From Fructilactobacillus fructivorans (GTDB lineage Bacteria; Bacillota; Bacilli; Lactobacillales; Lactobacillaceae), in assembly GCF_001434095.1 (NCBI RefSeq), contig NZ_AZDS01000002.1:62001-126000 (forward strand): DNA of 64,000 nucleotides. Direction: 5' to 3'. The translations under genes and the position numbers were made by a program. Positions 9,675 to 17,327 of the stretch are shown here, piece by piece; within the stretch, counting starts at the first letter, position 1, and every line of letters starts with the position of its first letter. The notes below the pieces were generated by a model. That model had not been told where the DNA came from. It saw only the letters and a program-made list of their open reading frames with translations, and did not search any database.

Positions 9675-9717
9675 AAGACTAGTTGTCGAATTTAATCGAT
9701 AATTAGTCTTTTTTTAC
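9675..9717 (+). terminator. Rho-independent terminator
   Basis: AAGACTA...TAGTCTT stem with internal pairing (TCGA/TCGA region), followed by seven Ts. Confidence 0.85.
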
Positions 9718-9864
9718 GAAAAAATTTACTTATGGATGAACCATTTCTGGAAATGAGGTTGAAATAGTTAACATTTAATACTATTATTATAAAAAACAGG
9801 TTGTTTGGATTTTGTTATTTAACGAGATCCGAACATTGTATACAAAAGTGGAGGAGAAAGTTCG

Positions 9865-11124
9865 ATGAATTATTATCTAATCATTAACATCATTGGGGTG
9901 GCAGTCTTCCTCGGAATTGCCTTTTTGTTTTCCAAGGATCACAAACACGTCAATTGGCGCTCGGTTATCGTTGTTTTAGTTCTTAACTTGGTCATCGCGT
10001 TTCTCCTTACTCGATTCAGTTGGGGTCGAGACGCCGTGAAGGGTGCTGCCGAAGGATTTAACTGGATTGTCCAGGTAGCTTACACTGGGATCGCTTTTGC
10101 CTTACCAAACTGGGTCCACGTTAAGCAGATGAACTTCGTGACGTCCGCCCTGCTTCCAATTCTGATGATTGTTCCATTGTTTGATATCCTTACATACTTT
10201 GGAATCTTACCATTTATCATTAAATGGATCGGAATCGCGCTATCAAAGATTACGGGACAACCAAAGTTCGAATCATTTTACGCCGTTGAAATGATGTTCC
10301 TTGGAAACACGGAAGCCTTAGCCGTTTCAAGTCTGCAATTGAAGCACCTGTCAGCGGATCGGCTCTTGACGATTGCCATGATGTCGATGTCTTGTATCAC
10401 CGCTGCCATCGTTGGTTCATATACCCAGATGATTCCGGGTCAGTACGTCTTGACCGCCATTCCACTGAACATCCTGAATGCGATCATCGTTACTTCACTT
10501 TTAAACCCGGTTCACGTTACTCCCGAAGAAGATACGATCGCTACGATGAACGAGCAGCCTTCCGAACAAGTAGCTGAGGAGACGGTGGCCGACAAGCCCG
10601 AAAAACCGAAAAAAGAACCATTCTTCTCATTTTTGGGTGATTCAATCCTTGGTGCCGGTAAATTGGTACTAATCATCGCCGCTAACGTCATTGCCTTCGT
10701 GGCCCTTGCTAATTTAATCAGTAAGCTACTAGGACTCATCAATCCCTGGCTTTCACTGCAACATTTGCTTGGAATCGTTATGTTCCCATTTGCATGGCTG
10801 ATGGGGATGGACGTTAACCACGCTTTCCAATTCGCACAATACATGGGAACCAAGTTAGTAACCAACGAATTCGTTGTCATGGGTGCCATTGCACCTCACA
10901 TCAACAACTTGCACTTCTTCCCAGCTCATTACCAAGCTCAGCTGTGTGTCTTCCTTACTTCCTTTGCCAACTTCAGTACCGTCGGAATGGTAATTGGATG
11001 TTTGAAGGGATTAGTAAGCCGTGAAAAGAACGACGTTATTTCTAGAAACGTGGGATACCTAATCCTATCTGGAATCTTGGTATCACTCCTATCGGCTGGA
11101 ATCGTTGGCCTGTTCGTCTGGTAA
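9865..11124 (+). CDS. nupC: NupC-family concentrative nucleoside transporter
   Basis: 419 residues with multiple membrane helices. The N-terminal helices, the FALPNWVHV segment, PILMIVPLFDILTYFGILPFIIKWIG and the GNTEALAVSS motif (the family's conserved G-x-x-E nucleoside/Na+-H+ site) identify the CNT family. About 35 charged residues (STPEEDTIATMNE... to KPKKEP) form a cytoplasmic loop mid-protein. GGAGG precedes the ATG. It stands alone between terminators. Nucleoside specificity cannot be read from the sequence. Confidence 0.92.
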   Translation: MNYYLIINIIGVAVFLGIAFLFSKDHKHVNWRSVIVVLVLNLVIAFLLTRFSWGRDAVKGAAEGFNWIVQVAYTGIAFALPNWVHVKQMNFVTSALLPILMIVPLFDILTYFGILPFIIKWIGIALSKITGQPKFESFYAVEMMFLGNTEALAVSSLQLKHLSADRLLTIAMMSMSCITAAIVGSYTQMIPGQYVLTAIPLNILNAIIVTSLLNPVHVTPEEDTIATMNEQPSEQVAEETVADKPEKPKKEPFFSFLGDSILGAGKLVLIIAANVIAFVALANLISKLLGLINPWLSLQHLLGIVMFPFAWLMGMDVNHAFQFAQYMGTKLVTNEFVVMGAIAPHINNLHFFPAHYQAQLCVFLTSFANFSTVGMVIGCLKGLVSREKNDVISRNVGYLILSGILVSLLSAGIVGLFVW

Positions 11125-11141
11125 TCATTAAATAAAATTAA

Positions 11142-11176
11142 CGACACTTCTGATTAGGTTCAGAAGTGTTTTTTGT
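11142..11176 (+). terminator. Rho-independent terminator
   Basis: ACACTTCTGA paired with TCAGAAGTGT across a six-base loop, then six Ts, 20 bases after the nupC stop. Confidence 0.9.
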
Positions 11177-11256
11177 ATTCAATGAGAAAAACGCATGTTT
11201 AGTGAAACTTAATTTTGATATGATACACTGGTCTTAATTAATTAGGGGATGAGAAT

Positions 11257-12372
11257 TTGAAACGAATCCATCCAAAATTTAAGATTCGTTGGCTCGCCAT
11301 CGTCTTGGTGTTAATCTCGGGTTTGATCGTCGTGACGTTCACCCATTTTGACGCTCCCATGTACAAACAAACGGTGGCCAGAGTCGTAAACGTGCATAAT
11401 TATGGCCGGACCTCACAAAGTGATGAATTTCAAAATCATGATTATCAAGAGAACCAGACCCTGACTTTGAAGGTCTTAAACGGTCAGTATAAGGGGAAAA
11501 CCATCACTGCCAATAACCAGTTCTCTGGTTCTGGGGCGACCGATATGAAGTACCATCCTGGTCAACAGATCTTCATTCATATTGCCAATAAGAATCTGAA
11601 GCGGTCGTCGATTTTGATTAATGGTTTTAAGCGTGATACCGCCGTCGTTTTCTTGATTTGGTTGACGGTGATGCTGCTACTGGTGATCCTGAAATTCAGT
11701 GGATCGATGGCGCTCCTGAGCATTGTCATCAACGCCGTGCTGTTCTTTCTGGCAGTTTCAATTGACGTGGGCACGAGCTTTAATCCGTTTATTTTGTTTG
11801 CCATTTTGTCTGTAATCTTCACGATTGTCACCGCCGTACTGATCTTTGGAGTGTCGAAGGAAACGGTTGTCACGATCTCGTCGACAATCTTAGGAACGGC
11901 GGTCGCGATTCTGATCGCGTTCATTGTCCTGTCGGTGACCCACGAACGGGGCATGAAATTCGAGATGATGGACTACGTGACCCAGCAACGCCTGCCGATC
12001 TACTTCGTCGGTTGTATGATTGGGTCACTTGGGGCCATCATGGATTTGTCCGCGGACATCACGTCCAGTCTGTTTGCGGTCTATGAAGAAGATCATAGTC
12101 TGTCGTTCTTTAAACTCTTAAAGAATGGGCAAAATATCGGACGCTCGATTATGGGACCCTTGATTAACGTCTTGTTCCTGATTTTCGTTGCCGGAACCTT
12201 CCCAATGATGGTGCTGTTCTTAAGAAATGGAAACAGTTGGGGTTACTCATTCTCGATGATCATGTCGCTTGGGATTATCCAAAGTTTGATTAGTGCGATC
12301 GGCATCACGCTGACGGTTCCCATTACCAGCCTGATTGCGAGTGCGCTTTGTGAAATGAAGGTGGTCAAATGA
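11257..12372 (+). CDS. YibE/F family membrane protein, first of pair
   Basis: 371 residues starting with TTG at 11257, preceded by AGGGGATGAG. One N-terminal membrane helix (about 12-28) is followed by a ~90-residue extracellular beta-rich region (TLTLKVLNGQYKGKTI...) and seven or so further helices, the arrangement of PF07907 YibE/F proteins. Function is poorly known; the family is often linked with transport. It overlaps the next gene by 4 bases (ATGA), so the two products are probably made together and may interact. Confidence 0.85.
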   Translation: MKRIHPKFKIRWLAIVLVLISGLIVVTFTHFDAPMYKQTVARVVNVHNYGRTSQSDEFQNHDYQENQTLTLKVLNGQYKGKTITANNQFSGSGATDMKYHPGQQIFIHIANKNLKRSSILINGFKRDTAVVFLIWLTVMLLLVILKFSGSMALLSIVINAVLFFLAVSIDVGTSFNPFILFAILSVIFTIVTAVLIFGVSKETVVTISSTILGTAVAILIAFIVLSVTHERGMKFEMMDYVTQQRLPIYFVGCMIGSLGAIMDLSADITSSLFAVYEEDHSLSFFKLLKNGQNIGRSIMGPLINVLFLIFVAGTFPMMVLFLRNGNSWGYSFSMIMSLGIIQSLISAIGITLTVPITSLIASALCEMKVVK

Positions 12373-13139
12373 GTACGATGACCGTCCTACTGATTATCCT
12401 GTTTCTGGCAATGCTGCTGGCAGGGGGATCCAAGGGATTTGTGGCCTTTATTGGCCTGTTATGTAACTTTGGACTGGTCTTCATGTCCGTTGTCCTGATT
12501 TCATTTGGAATCCCATACCTCCTGGTCACGCTAATCAACGCCATCATCATTCTGGTCATTACGATTTACTTCGGCAATGAACAGGGACGAAATGCCGACG
12601 TGGCCTTCGTGACGTCGTTAATCGTGGTTGCCATTGTGATTGCATTAATCATTCCAGTGGAACACTGGGCACAGGTGCAAGGATTTGGTCCCGAGAACAC
12701 CGAGGACTTGGAAGGTATGTCGCTGCAAATTGGCGTGAAATTCCTCGACATTTCATGTGCCATGACAATTCTGAGTTGTCTGGGGGCGGTTGCGGAAGCT
12801 TCCGTTGCCATGGCAACGGGTCTGGTTGAAATTCAGGACCACAACACGCAGATTTCCGACAAGGATTTCAGTTATATCGGAGTTTCGATTGGAAAGGAAA
12901 TTGTCGGCACCGCCTTTAACACGCTGTTCTTCAGTTTCTATGGTGAACTAGTGGGTCTGTTTATCTGGTTCGCTCGGTTGCACTACAGTATTGGAATGGT
13001 GATGAATGACAAGATCTTTGCGTCCGAGTTAATCATGACGTTGATTTCGGCGATTGGAGTGGTTCTGACCATCCCAGTAACCATCGCTGTGATGTTGTAT
13101 TTGAAGCATCGGAAGATGAAGAAAGCAAAACGGGAATGA
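12369..13139 (+). CDS. YibE/F family membrane protein, second of pair
   Basis: 256 residues, almost entirely membrane helices; lacks the extracellular domain of its upstream partner but shares the fold (SAIGVVLTIPVTIAVM at the end parallels SAIGITLTVPITSLIA). Start ATG at 12369 overlaps the previous stop (ATGA), indicating coupled translation. A homologous pair like this suggests a heteromeric membrane complex. Substrate unknown. Confidence 0.82.
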   Translation: MSTMTVLLIILFLAMLLAGGSKGFVAFIGLLCNFGLVFMSVVLISFGIPYLLVTLINAIIILVITIYFGNEQGRNADVAFVTSLIVVAIVIALIIPVEHWAQVQGFGPENTEDLEGMSLQIGVKFLDISCAMTILSCLGAVAEASVAMATGLVEIQDHNTQISDKDFSYIGVSIGKEIVGTAFNTLFFSFYGELVGLFIWFARLHYSIGMVMNDKIFASELIMTLISAIGVVLTIPVTIAVMLYLKHRKMKKAKRE

Positions 13140-13214
13140 TTTGTGAACTTTATTCTTTACAACCCACTATTTCTGTGGTTAAATAATGACAAAATATGAA
13201 AGGGATGAAACCAA

Positions 13215-13274
13215 ATGACAATGATTACTACGAACTATCAAAATACTTGCTGTTGCTGTACTTGTTACATGTAG
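13215..13274 (+). CDS. Cysteine-rich leader peptide (19 aa), attenuator control
   Basis: The frame encodes MTMITTNYQNTCCCCTCYM: four consecutive Cys codons (13248-13259) and a fifth at 13263-13265. An AAAGGG ribosome site lies about 10 bases upstream. It is followed by alternative hairpins and a terminator before an M20 amidohydrolase gene. By the logic of amino-acid leader peptides, ribosome stalling at these codons when Cys-tRNA is scarce would favour the antiterminator. Another frame from 13205 (27 codons) overlaps, but its ATG directly abuts the ribosome site, so 13215 is preferred. Confidence 0.75.
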   Translation: MTMITTNYQNTCCCCTCYM

Positions 13275-13484
13275 GTCGGCGTTCGTAGTTTTAGATGCGG
13301 GTGTTGATCAAACGCCTGTATCTAAGTGTAGTAATTTTTGTACTCGGTTAGATACAACGAATTTTGTTAGTCTAACTGAGAGTGGTGGATTCCAACTCAA
13401 TCGAATATACTAAGCTACTCTATAACGTAGTGAAAGTGGATCAGTTAGGCTAACTTTATCGTTAGTCCGACTGGTCCTTTTTTA
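13227..13484 (+). promoter_or_regulatory. Transcription attenuator with mutually exclusive hairpins (cysteine leader)
   Basis: Directly seen pairings: ACTACGAAC inside the leader gene (13227-13235) with GTTCGTAGT (13281-13289). Segment A, CTCGGTTAGA (13343-13352), with B, TCTAACTGAG (13371-13380). B, GTTAGTCTAACTGA (13366-13379), with C, TCAGTTAGGCTAAC (13441-13454), 14 bp with one G-U. C (13438-13454) with D (13461-13477), followed by seven Ts: the terminator. A:B plus C:D gives termination; B:C gives antitermination. No T-box consensus was found, so a peptide-leader mechanism is inferred. Confidence 0.75.
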
Positions 13485-13521
13485 TTACCTATTTCATGAT
13501 ATTTCGACAGGAGATCGTTAT

Positions 13522-14697
13522 ATGAAGAGTAAAAGCATTAGTAAAATTGAAAGTCCCACCTTACTTAGTCAATTAAAAGAAATTCGGCATTATCTGCATC
13601 AACATCCCGAACTGTCCGATCAAGAGTTTAAGACCACCAAATTCATCACAAATTTCTTAGATCAATTGGGATATAAAATTATTACTCCGGCAAGTCTTAA
13701 AACTGGTGTAATTGCGGAAATCGGTCCCAACGAGGCGTCCAATGTCATCGCTTTGAGATCCGACATTGACGCTTTACCCATTGACGAACAAACCGACTTG
13801 GACTTTGCGTCTGAGAACGCCGGGGCGATGCATGCTTGTGGTCATGATTTTCACATGGCGGCACTAATGGGAGCGGCAGTCCTACTAGCGGATAATAAGA
13901 GTAAATTAACCAGTAAAATTCGTTTGGTGTTTCAGCCGGCCGAGGAGACGAATGCAGGCGCCCGTGAAGTGATTGAGTCCGGTGCTCTGAACGATGTTGC
14001 TGCAATCATCGGTTTTCATAATGAACCGACGTTAGCTGCCGGTGAAATCAGTGTGAGTGGCGGTGTTCAGGATGCGGCGGTTGATCAGTTCAAGGTGACC
14101 TTAAAGGGTGTTGGCGGTCACGCGGCCCATCCTAATCAAGATGTTGATCCGATTGTTGGACTAGCGAGCACGATTACGTCACTTCAGACGATTGTCAGTC
14201 GTAACATCGATCCGATTCATCCCAGTGTCTTGTCGGTCACCCACATCGAAAGTGGCTCCACGTGGAATGCCATCCCCAATGAAGCTTGGTTTGAGGGAAC
14301 ATTACGAACGTTTTCAGATGCTGACGCCAAGATGGGGAAAGAAAAATTTTATCAAATCGTTCAAGGTCAGGCAGCTACCTACGGATTGGACGTTGACATT
14401 GAATGGATCGAGGGTCCCCGGGTGCTTAAAAATAACGACGAACTTGCTAGGGTGCTCGCAGATGATGCTCAACACTACGCCAAACTGGTCAACGTTCCAC
14501 CGACCCCGGGTGGTGAAGACTTCGCGTTTTATACCGACAAATTGCCGAGTGTCTTCGCGGAAGTTGGCAGTGGCGCAAACGTGGGCCTCCATCATTCTGA
14601 TTTGATAGTCGATGACGACGGTTTGATGACGGGTGTGAAATGGTTTTATCACTCAGCTTTGAGATTGCAGGATTATTTAAAAGAGGGAGAACAGTAA
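13522..14697 (+). CDS. M20 family metallo-amidohydrolase (N-acyl-amino-acid deacylase type)
   Basis: 391 residues, family length. The metal-binding motif HACGHDFH is near residues 104-111, FQPAEE near 140, and the dimerisation domain is inserted from about 185 to 295. Such enzymes remove acyl groups from amino acids or thiol conjugates in the cytosol. The only Cys in the protein is the one in HACGHD, which fits expression during cysteine shortage. Control by the Cys-rich leader suggests release of cysteine or methionine from an N-acyl or conjugated form. AGGAG precedes the ATG. Dipeptidase or hippurate hydrolase activity is an alternative. Confidence 0.88.
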   Translation: MKSKSISKIESPTLLSQLKEIRHYLHQHPELSDQEFKTTKFITNFLDQLGYKIITPASLKTGVIAEIGPNEASNVIALRSDIDALPIDEQTDLDFASENAGAMHACGHDFHMAALMGAAVLLADNKSKLTSKIRLVFQPAEETNAGAREVIESGALNDVAAIIGFHNEPTLAAGEISVSGGVQDAAVDQFKVTLKGVGGHAAHPNQDVDPIVGLASTITSLQTIVSRNIDPIHPSVLSVTHIESGSTWNAIPNEAWFEGTLRTFSDADAKMGKEKFYQIVQGQAATYGLDVDIEWIEGPRVLKNNDELARVLADDAQHYAKLVNVPPTPGGEDFAFYTDKLPSVFAEVGSGANVGLHHSDLIVDDDGLMTGVKWFYHSALRLQDYLKEGEQ

Positions 14698-14698
14698 G

Positions 14699-15535
14699 AT
14701 GAAGAAGAGATATTGGATTACCGCATTAGTCGCAATTATCGTGGTTTTGTTTGGATACACGTTTGTGTACCGACCGTACCAGAAGGCACATCAGCCGCAG
14801 TCAAATAAGAAGACGATTGTCTTGGCCAGTTCACCCGGTCCTTACAGTGATCTATTCATGAAGGGCATCAAGCCCATTCTTGAGAAAGATGGTTACAAGG
14901 TTAAAAATAAGTCGTTTTCGGTTTTACTAAATGCTGATATGGCATTAAATCAAGGTCAAGTCGACCTCAACGTTGAGCAACACGGAGCTTACATGAACAA
15001 CTTTAACAAGGAAAATCATGGTGATTTGGTTTCCTTGACCAAGGTTCCAACCATTCCAACTGGTATTTATCCCGCTAAGAAGCACAGTCTAAAGGACGTG
15101 AAGAAGGGTGACACGGTTGCCATTCCTAACGATCCATCCAACATGTCGCGAGCCTTCTTAGTAATGGAAAAAGCGGGATGGATTAAGTTGAAGAAGGGTG
15201 TCGATCCCATCAAGGCCACCAAGAATGACATTGTCGACAATAAGTACGATTTGAAATTTGACGAAATGGATTCGGCCAGCGAGCCACGTTCCAGAAACAG
15301 CGTGGACTACGCCATTATTCCTGGTTCTGACACATACGGGGCCAAGATTCCGGCTAGTTCAATGCTGCTGCGTGAAAATCCACAGAGTCAGTACATGCTG
15401 CTAGCCGTTGTGAACAAGAAGAATGAACACACGAAGTGGGCGCAGGACGTTAAGAAAGCCTACAATTCTAAGCAATTCATGAACTATATGAAGCAACATA
15501 ATCAGGATCATGAGTGGGAAATTCCTGAGAAATAG
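14699..15535 (+). CDS. MetQ/NlpA-type substrate-binding protein, membrane-anchored
   Basis: 278 residues. TIVLASSPGPYSDLF, VNEQHG-like NVEQHGAYMNNF, the VAIPNDPSNMSRAFLVMEKAGWIKLK segment and NSVDYAIIPG are hallmarks of NlpA-family methionine/cystine-type binding proteins. The N-terminal helix (about 5-22) has no lipobox cysteine, and the whole protein contains no Cys, so it seems anchored by an uncleaved helix rather than a lipid. It starts one base after the amidohydrolase stop. No permease or ATPase gene accompanies it here; it would need an ABC partner encoded elsewhere. Confidence 0.88.
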   Translation: MKKRYWITALVAIIVVLFGYTFVYRPYQKAHQPQSNKKTIVLASSPGPYSDLFMKGIKPILEKDGYKVKNKSFSVLLNADMALNQGQVDLNVEQHGAYMNNFNKENHGDLVSLTKVPTIPTGIYPAKKHSLKDVKKGDTVAIPNDPSNMSRAFLVMEKAGWIKLKKGVDPIKATKNDIVDNKYDLKFDEMDSASEPRSRNSVDYAIIPGSDTYGAKIPASSMLLRENPQSQYMLLAVVNKKNEHTKWAQDVKKAYNSKQFMNYMKQHNQDHEWEIPEK

Positions 15536-15569
15536 TTAGGTATCAAATTGGGTATCATATGTAGATACG

Positions 15570-15603
15570 AAAAAATCCTCCAATTGTTTGGGGGATTTTT
15601 TTG
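15570..15603 (+). terminator. Rho-independent terminator
   Basis: AAAATCCTCCAA paired with TTGGGGGATTTT and a run of seven Ts ends the Cys-leader operon. Confidence 0.9.
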
Positions 15604-15739
15604 TTTCACGTGAAACTTATTTTGATTTTAAATTTACTATGATATGATATTTTGCTTGGTACGAGTCATAAATTTAGATTGTGCATTGATTAACACAGTA
15701 ATATAATTAATATATAAATTAATTAAGGAGTATTCAGGT

Positions 15740-16288
15740 ATGAAAAAAAGCAAGGGTAGATGGGGATTATGGGTAATAATTATTATTTTAGTGATAATAA
15801 TTTTGATGGGAGCAGCTTATATTATTGGTACTATGAGTAATCATAACGCGAAAACTAAAGAAATTAGAAAAGAAGTTGTAGTAAAAAAAGATAAAAAGAA
15901 CTCTAAAAAAGATAGCTCAGAAAGTAAGCAAGAATCATCAAAACCTTATGAAGGTACTTCTAATAATGCTAATGAAGCCGCTTCAAATAACAAAAGTTCA
16001 TCTGATTCCAGTACTAAAGATACTAATAACGCTCCTATAACTTTATCAGAAGCTGAACAATTAGTTAACAATGTAGATGGAGAATGGCCTCAAGATGCAA
16101 AAGTTACAAGTAGTAATGGGAACACCACTACTGTATCTGGCTATGCTGGTGCAAAGGGTGAAGATCATTTAACCTTTACTACAGATGGAAATAATGTCAA
16201 AATTCACGAAGAGTTTGGCACTTTAGATGGTGGAAGTTATAAACCACTTGACGATATGCCTCCACGAGACTATTCAACGACTAGATAA
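15740..16288 (+). CDS. AT-rich secreted or membrane-anchored protein (182 aa)
   Basis: KKSKGRWGLW is followed by one long hydrophobic helix (about 11-30), then a Lys/Ser/Asn-rich linker, then a globular C-terminal ~75 residues (ITLSEAEQLVNN...FGTLDGGSYKPL). Likely a single-pass protein with an outside domain. Base composition is much more AT-rich than the operon before it, suggesting acquired DNA. AAGGAG precedes the ATG. The next gene starts 28 bases on, so the two probably form a pair. No family recognised. Confidence 0.6.
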   Translation: MKKSKGRWGLWVIIIILVIIILMGAAYIIGTMSNHNAKTKEIRKEVVVKKDKKNSKKDSSESKQESSKPYEGTSNNANEAASNNKSSSDSSTKDTNNAPITLSEAEQLVNNVDGEWPQDAKVTSSNGNTTTVSGYAGAKGEDHLTFTTDGNNVKIHEEFGTLDGGSYKPLDDMPPRDYSTTR

Positions 16289-16316
16289 TTAAAAATTTTT
16301 CTTGGAGGGAATTATA

Positions 16317-16808
16317 ATTAAGCGTAGATTAATTCACAGAGTATTATTAATATCGTTATTGACATTTGGAATAATTCTTATTTCAGGATGTGGAAATAGT
16401 ACAAGCACATCTGGTAATAACTCAACTAATGATTATGCAAAAATTGCAAAGGAAGTTTCTAAAGATCAATTTGTCGACAGAACTTCATCAGGACAAGATA
16501 AAGATGAAATTGTTACATTTGAAGATGATGACTATAATCTTGATAAAAATGAAATGGAATTAGGCGATGTATTTGATTATGGAGAAGAAACGCCAGTTCA
16601 TTACAAAAGGTTTGGAGATAAATTAAAAGTATATAAAGATGATTATCCAAAGGGTGTAACTAAATGGTACTTACAGCTACTTGATACTCCAAATAAAATT
16701 AAAATTGTAGAAACAAAGGATGGAGAGACCAAAACTCTTACTGGATACTCAGTTAATCATGAAGGCGATGTAGAAAGTAAAAAGGAAAATGATGATAGTA
16801 ATTATTAA
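16317..16808 (+). CDS. Putative lipoprotein (163 aa), apparent ATT start
   Basis: A GGAGGG ribosome site at 16304-16309 lies 7 bases before an ATT at 16317; the peptide from there (MKRRLIHRVLLISLLTFG, then IILISGC) is a textbook lipoprotein signal with lipobox LISGC. The only conventional start in frame, TTG at 16302, overlaps the ribosome site and has none of its own. The mature part is Asp/Glu/Lys-rich with no known domain. It follows another AT-rich exported protein. A TTG start is the alternative. Confidence 0.6.
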   Translation: MKRRLIHRVLLISLLTFGIILISGCGNSTSTSGNNSTNDYAKIAKEVSKDQFVDRTSSGQDKDEIVTFEDDDYNLDKNEMELGDVFDYGEETPVHYKRFGDKLKVYKDDYPKGVTKWYLQLLDTPNKIKIVETKDGETKTLTGYSVNHEGDVESKKENDDSNY

Positions 16809-16852
16809 ATTTTTTTTGCTAGCATAATTGTTATGTAATTAAATATTTACAC

Positions 16853-16888
16853 AAAAACAGGCCAACCTCACAGTTGACCTGCTTTTTC
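16853..16888 (-). terminator. Terminator for the 65-aa minus-strand gene
   Basis: CAGGTCAAC paired with GTTGGCCTG (one mismatch) and a T run on the minus strand; A/T runs on both sides suggest it may act in both directions. Confidence 0.75.
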
Positions 16889-16904
16889 ATAAGTATTGCC
16901 AATC

Positions 16905-17102
16905 CTACTTATCGCCATTGTTCAAAGCAATCTTTCTCAATGCTTCAAACGCATCAACGTCAATTTCTTCAGTAGTATTGTTGTTGAAAGTTACTTCATA
17001 TGAAATAATCTTTCCTTCTGATTCGTGCGGGTGGATTGAGTTAACGTTATCAATGTTAATTAAACGACCGTCACCAGTTTCTAATAATCCATAAAAGTTC
17101 AT
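16905..17102 (-). CDS. Hypothetical acidic protein (65 aa)
   Basis: GGAGG is 8 bases before the ATG at 17102, so this start (MNFYGLLETGDGRLIN) is preferred to the GTG three codons upstream. The product is a compact beta-rich-looking sequence ending in a helix (VDAFEALRKIALNNGDK), soluble. No family is recognised; it resembles small stand-alone cytosolic proteins of lactobacilli. Convergent with the preceding lipoprotein gene. Confidence 0.6.
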   Translation of the reverse strand: MNFYGLLETGDGRLINIDNVNSIHPHESEGKIISYEVTFNNNTTEEIDVDAFEALRKIALNNGDK

Positions 17103-17254
17103 GATTTTCACCTCCTTGTTAATATTATTACATAAGTGGTGTAAAAAGATTACTAATAACGTGCGAAAATTGCCGCCATCTTGGGAATTAACTTCATTAG
17201 TATTAACGCGAAATAATCGTTAGAAATATTTAATTAATTAATCAAGCCATTTTA

Positions 17255-17269
17255 TTGCAACCGTTTTCA
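17255..17269 (+). promoter_or_regulatory. cre site (CcpA box) over the pox promoter
   Basis: TTGCAACCGTTTTCA matches the consensus WTGNAANCGNWNNCW at every fixed position. Its first six bases also serve as a plausible -35 (TTGCAA) with TATATT 17 bases on (17278-17283), so CcpA binding would block the promoter. Confidence 0.7.
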
Positions 17270-17327
17270 TATCGGAGTATATTAGGGACAACAAAAGGAA
17301 CACATATACTTTTGGGAGGAAAATATT

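Noticed and set aside
13205-13288. 27-codon frame overlapping the leader peptide
   Set aside because: Its ATG directly abuts the only ribosome site; the Cys-rich frame has better spacing and a codon pattern that makes regulatory sense.
13381-13440. Possible T-box core (GTGGTGG) in the M20 leader
   Set aside because: The conserved TGGNACCGCG sequence and specifier stem are absent; the Cys-codon leader explains the structure better.
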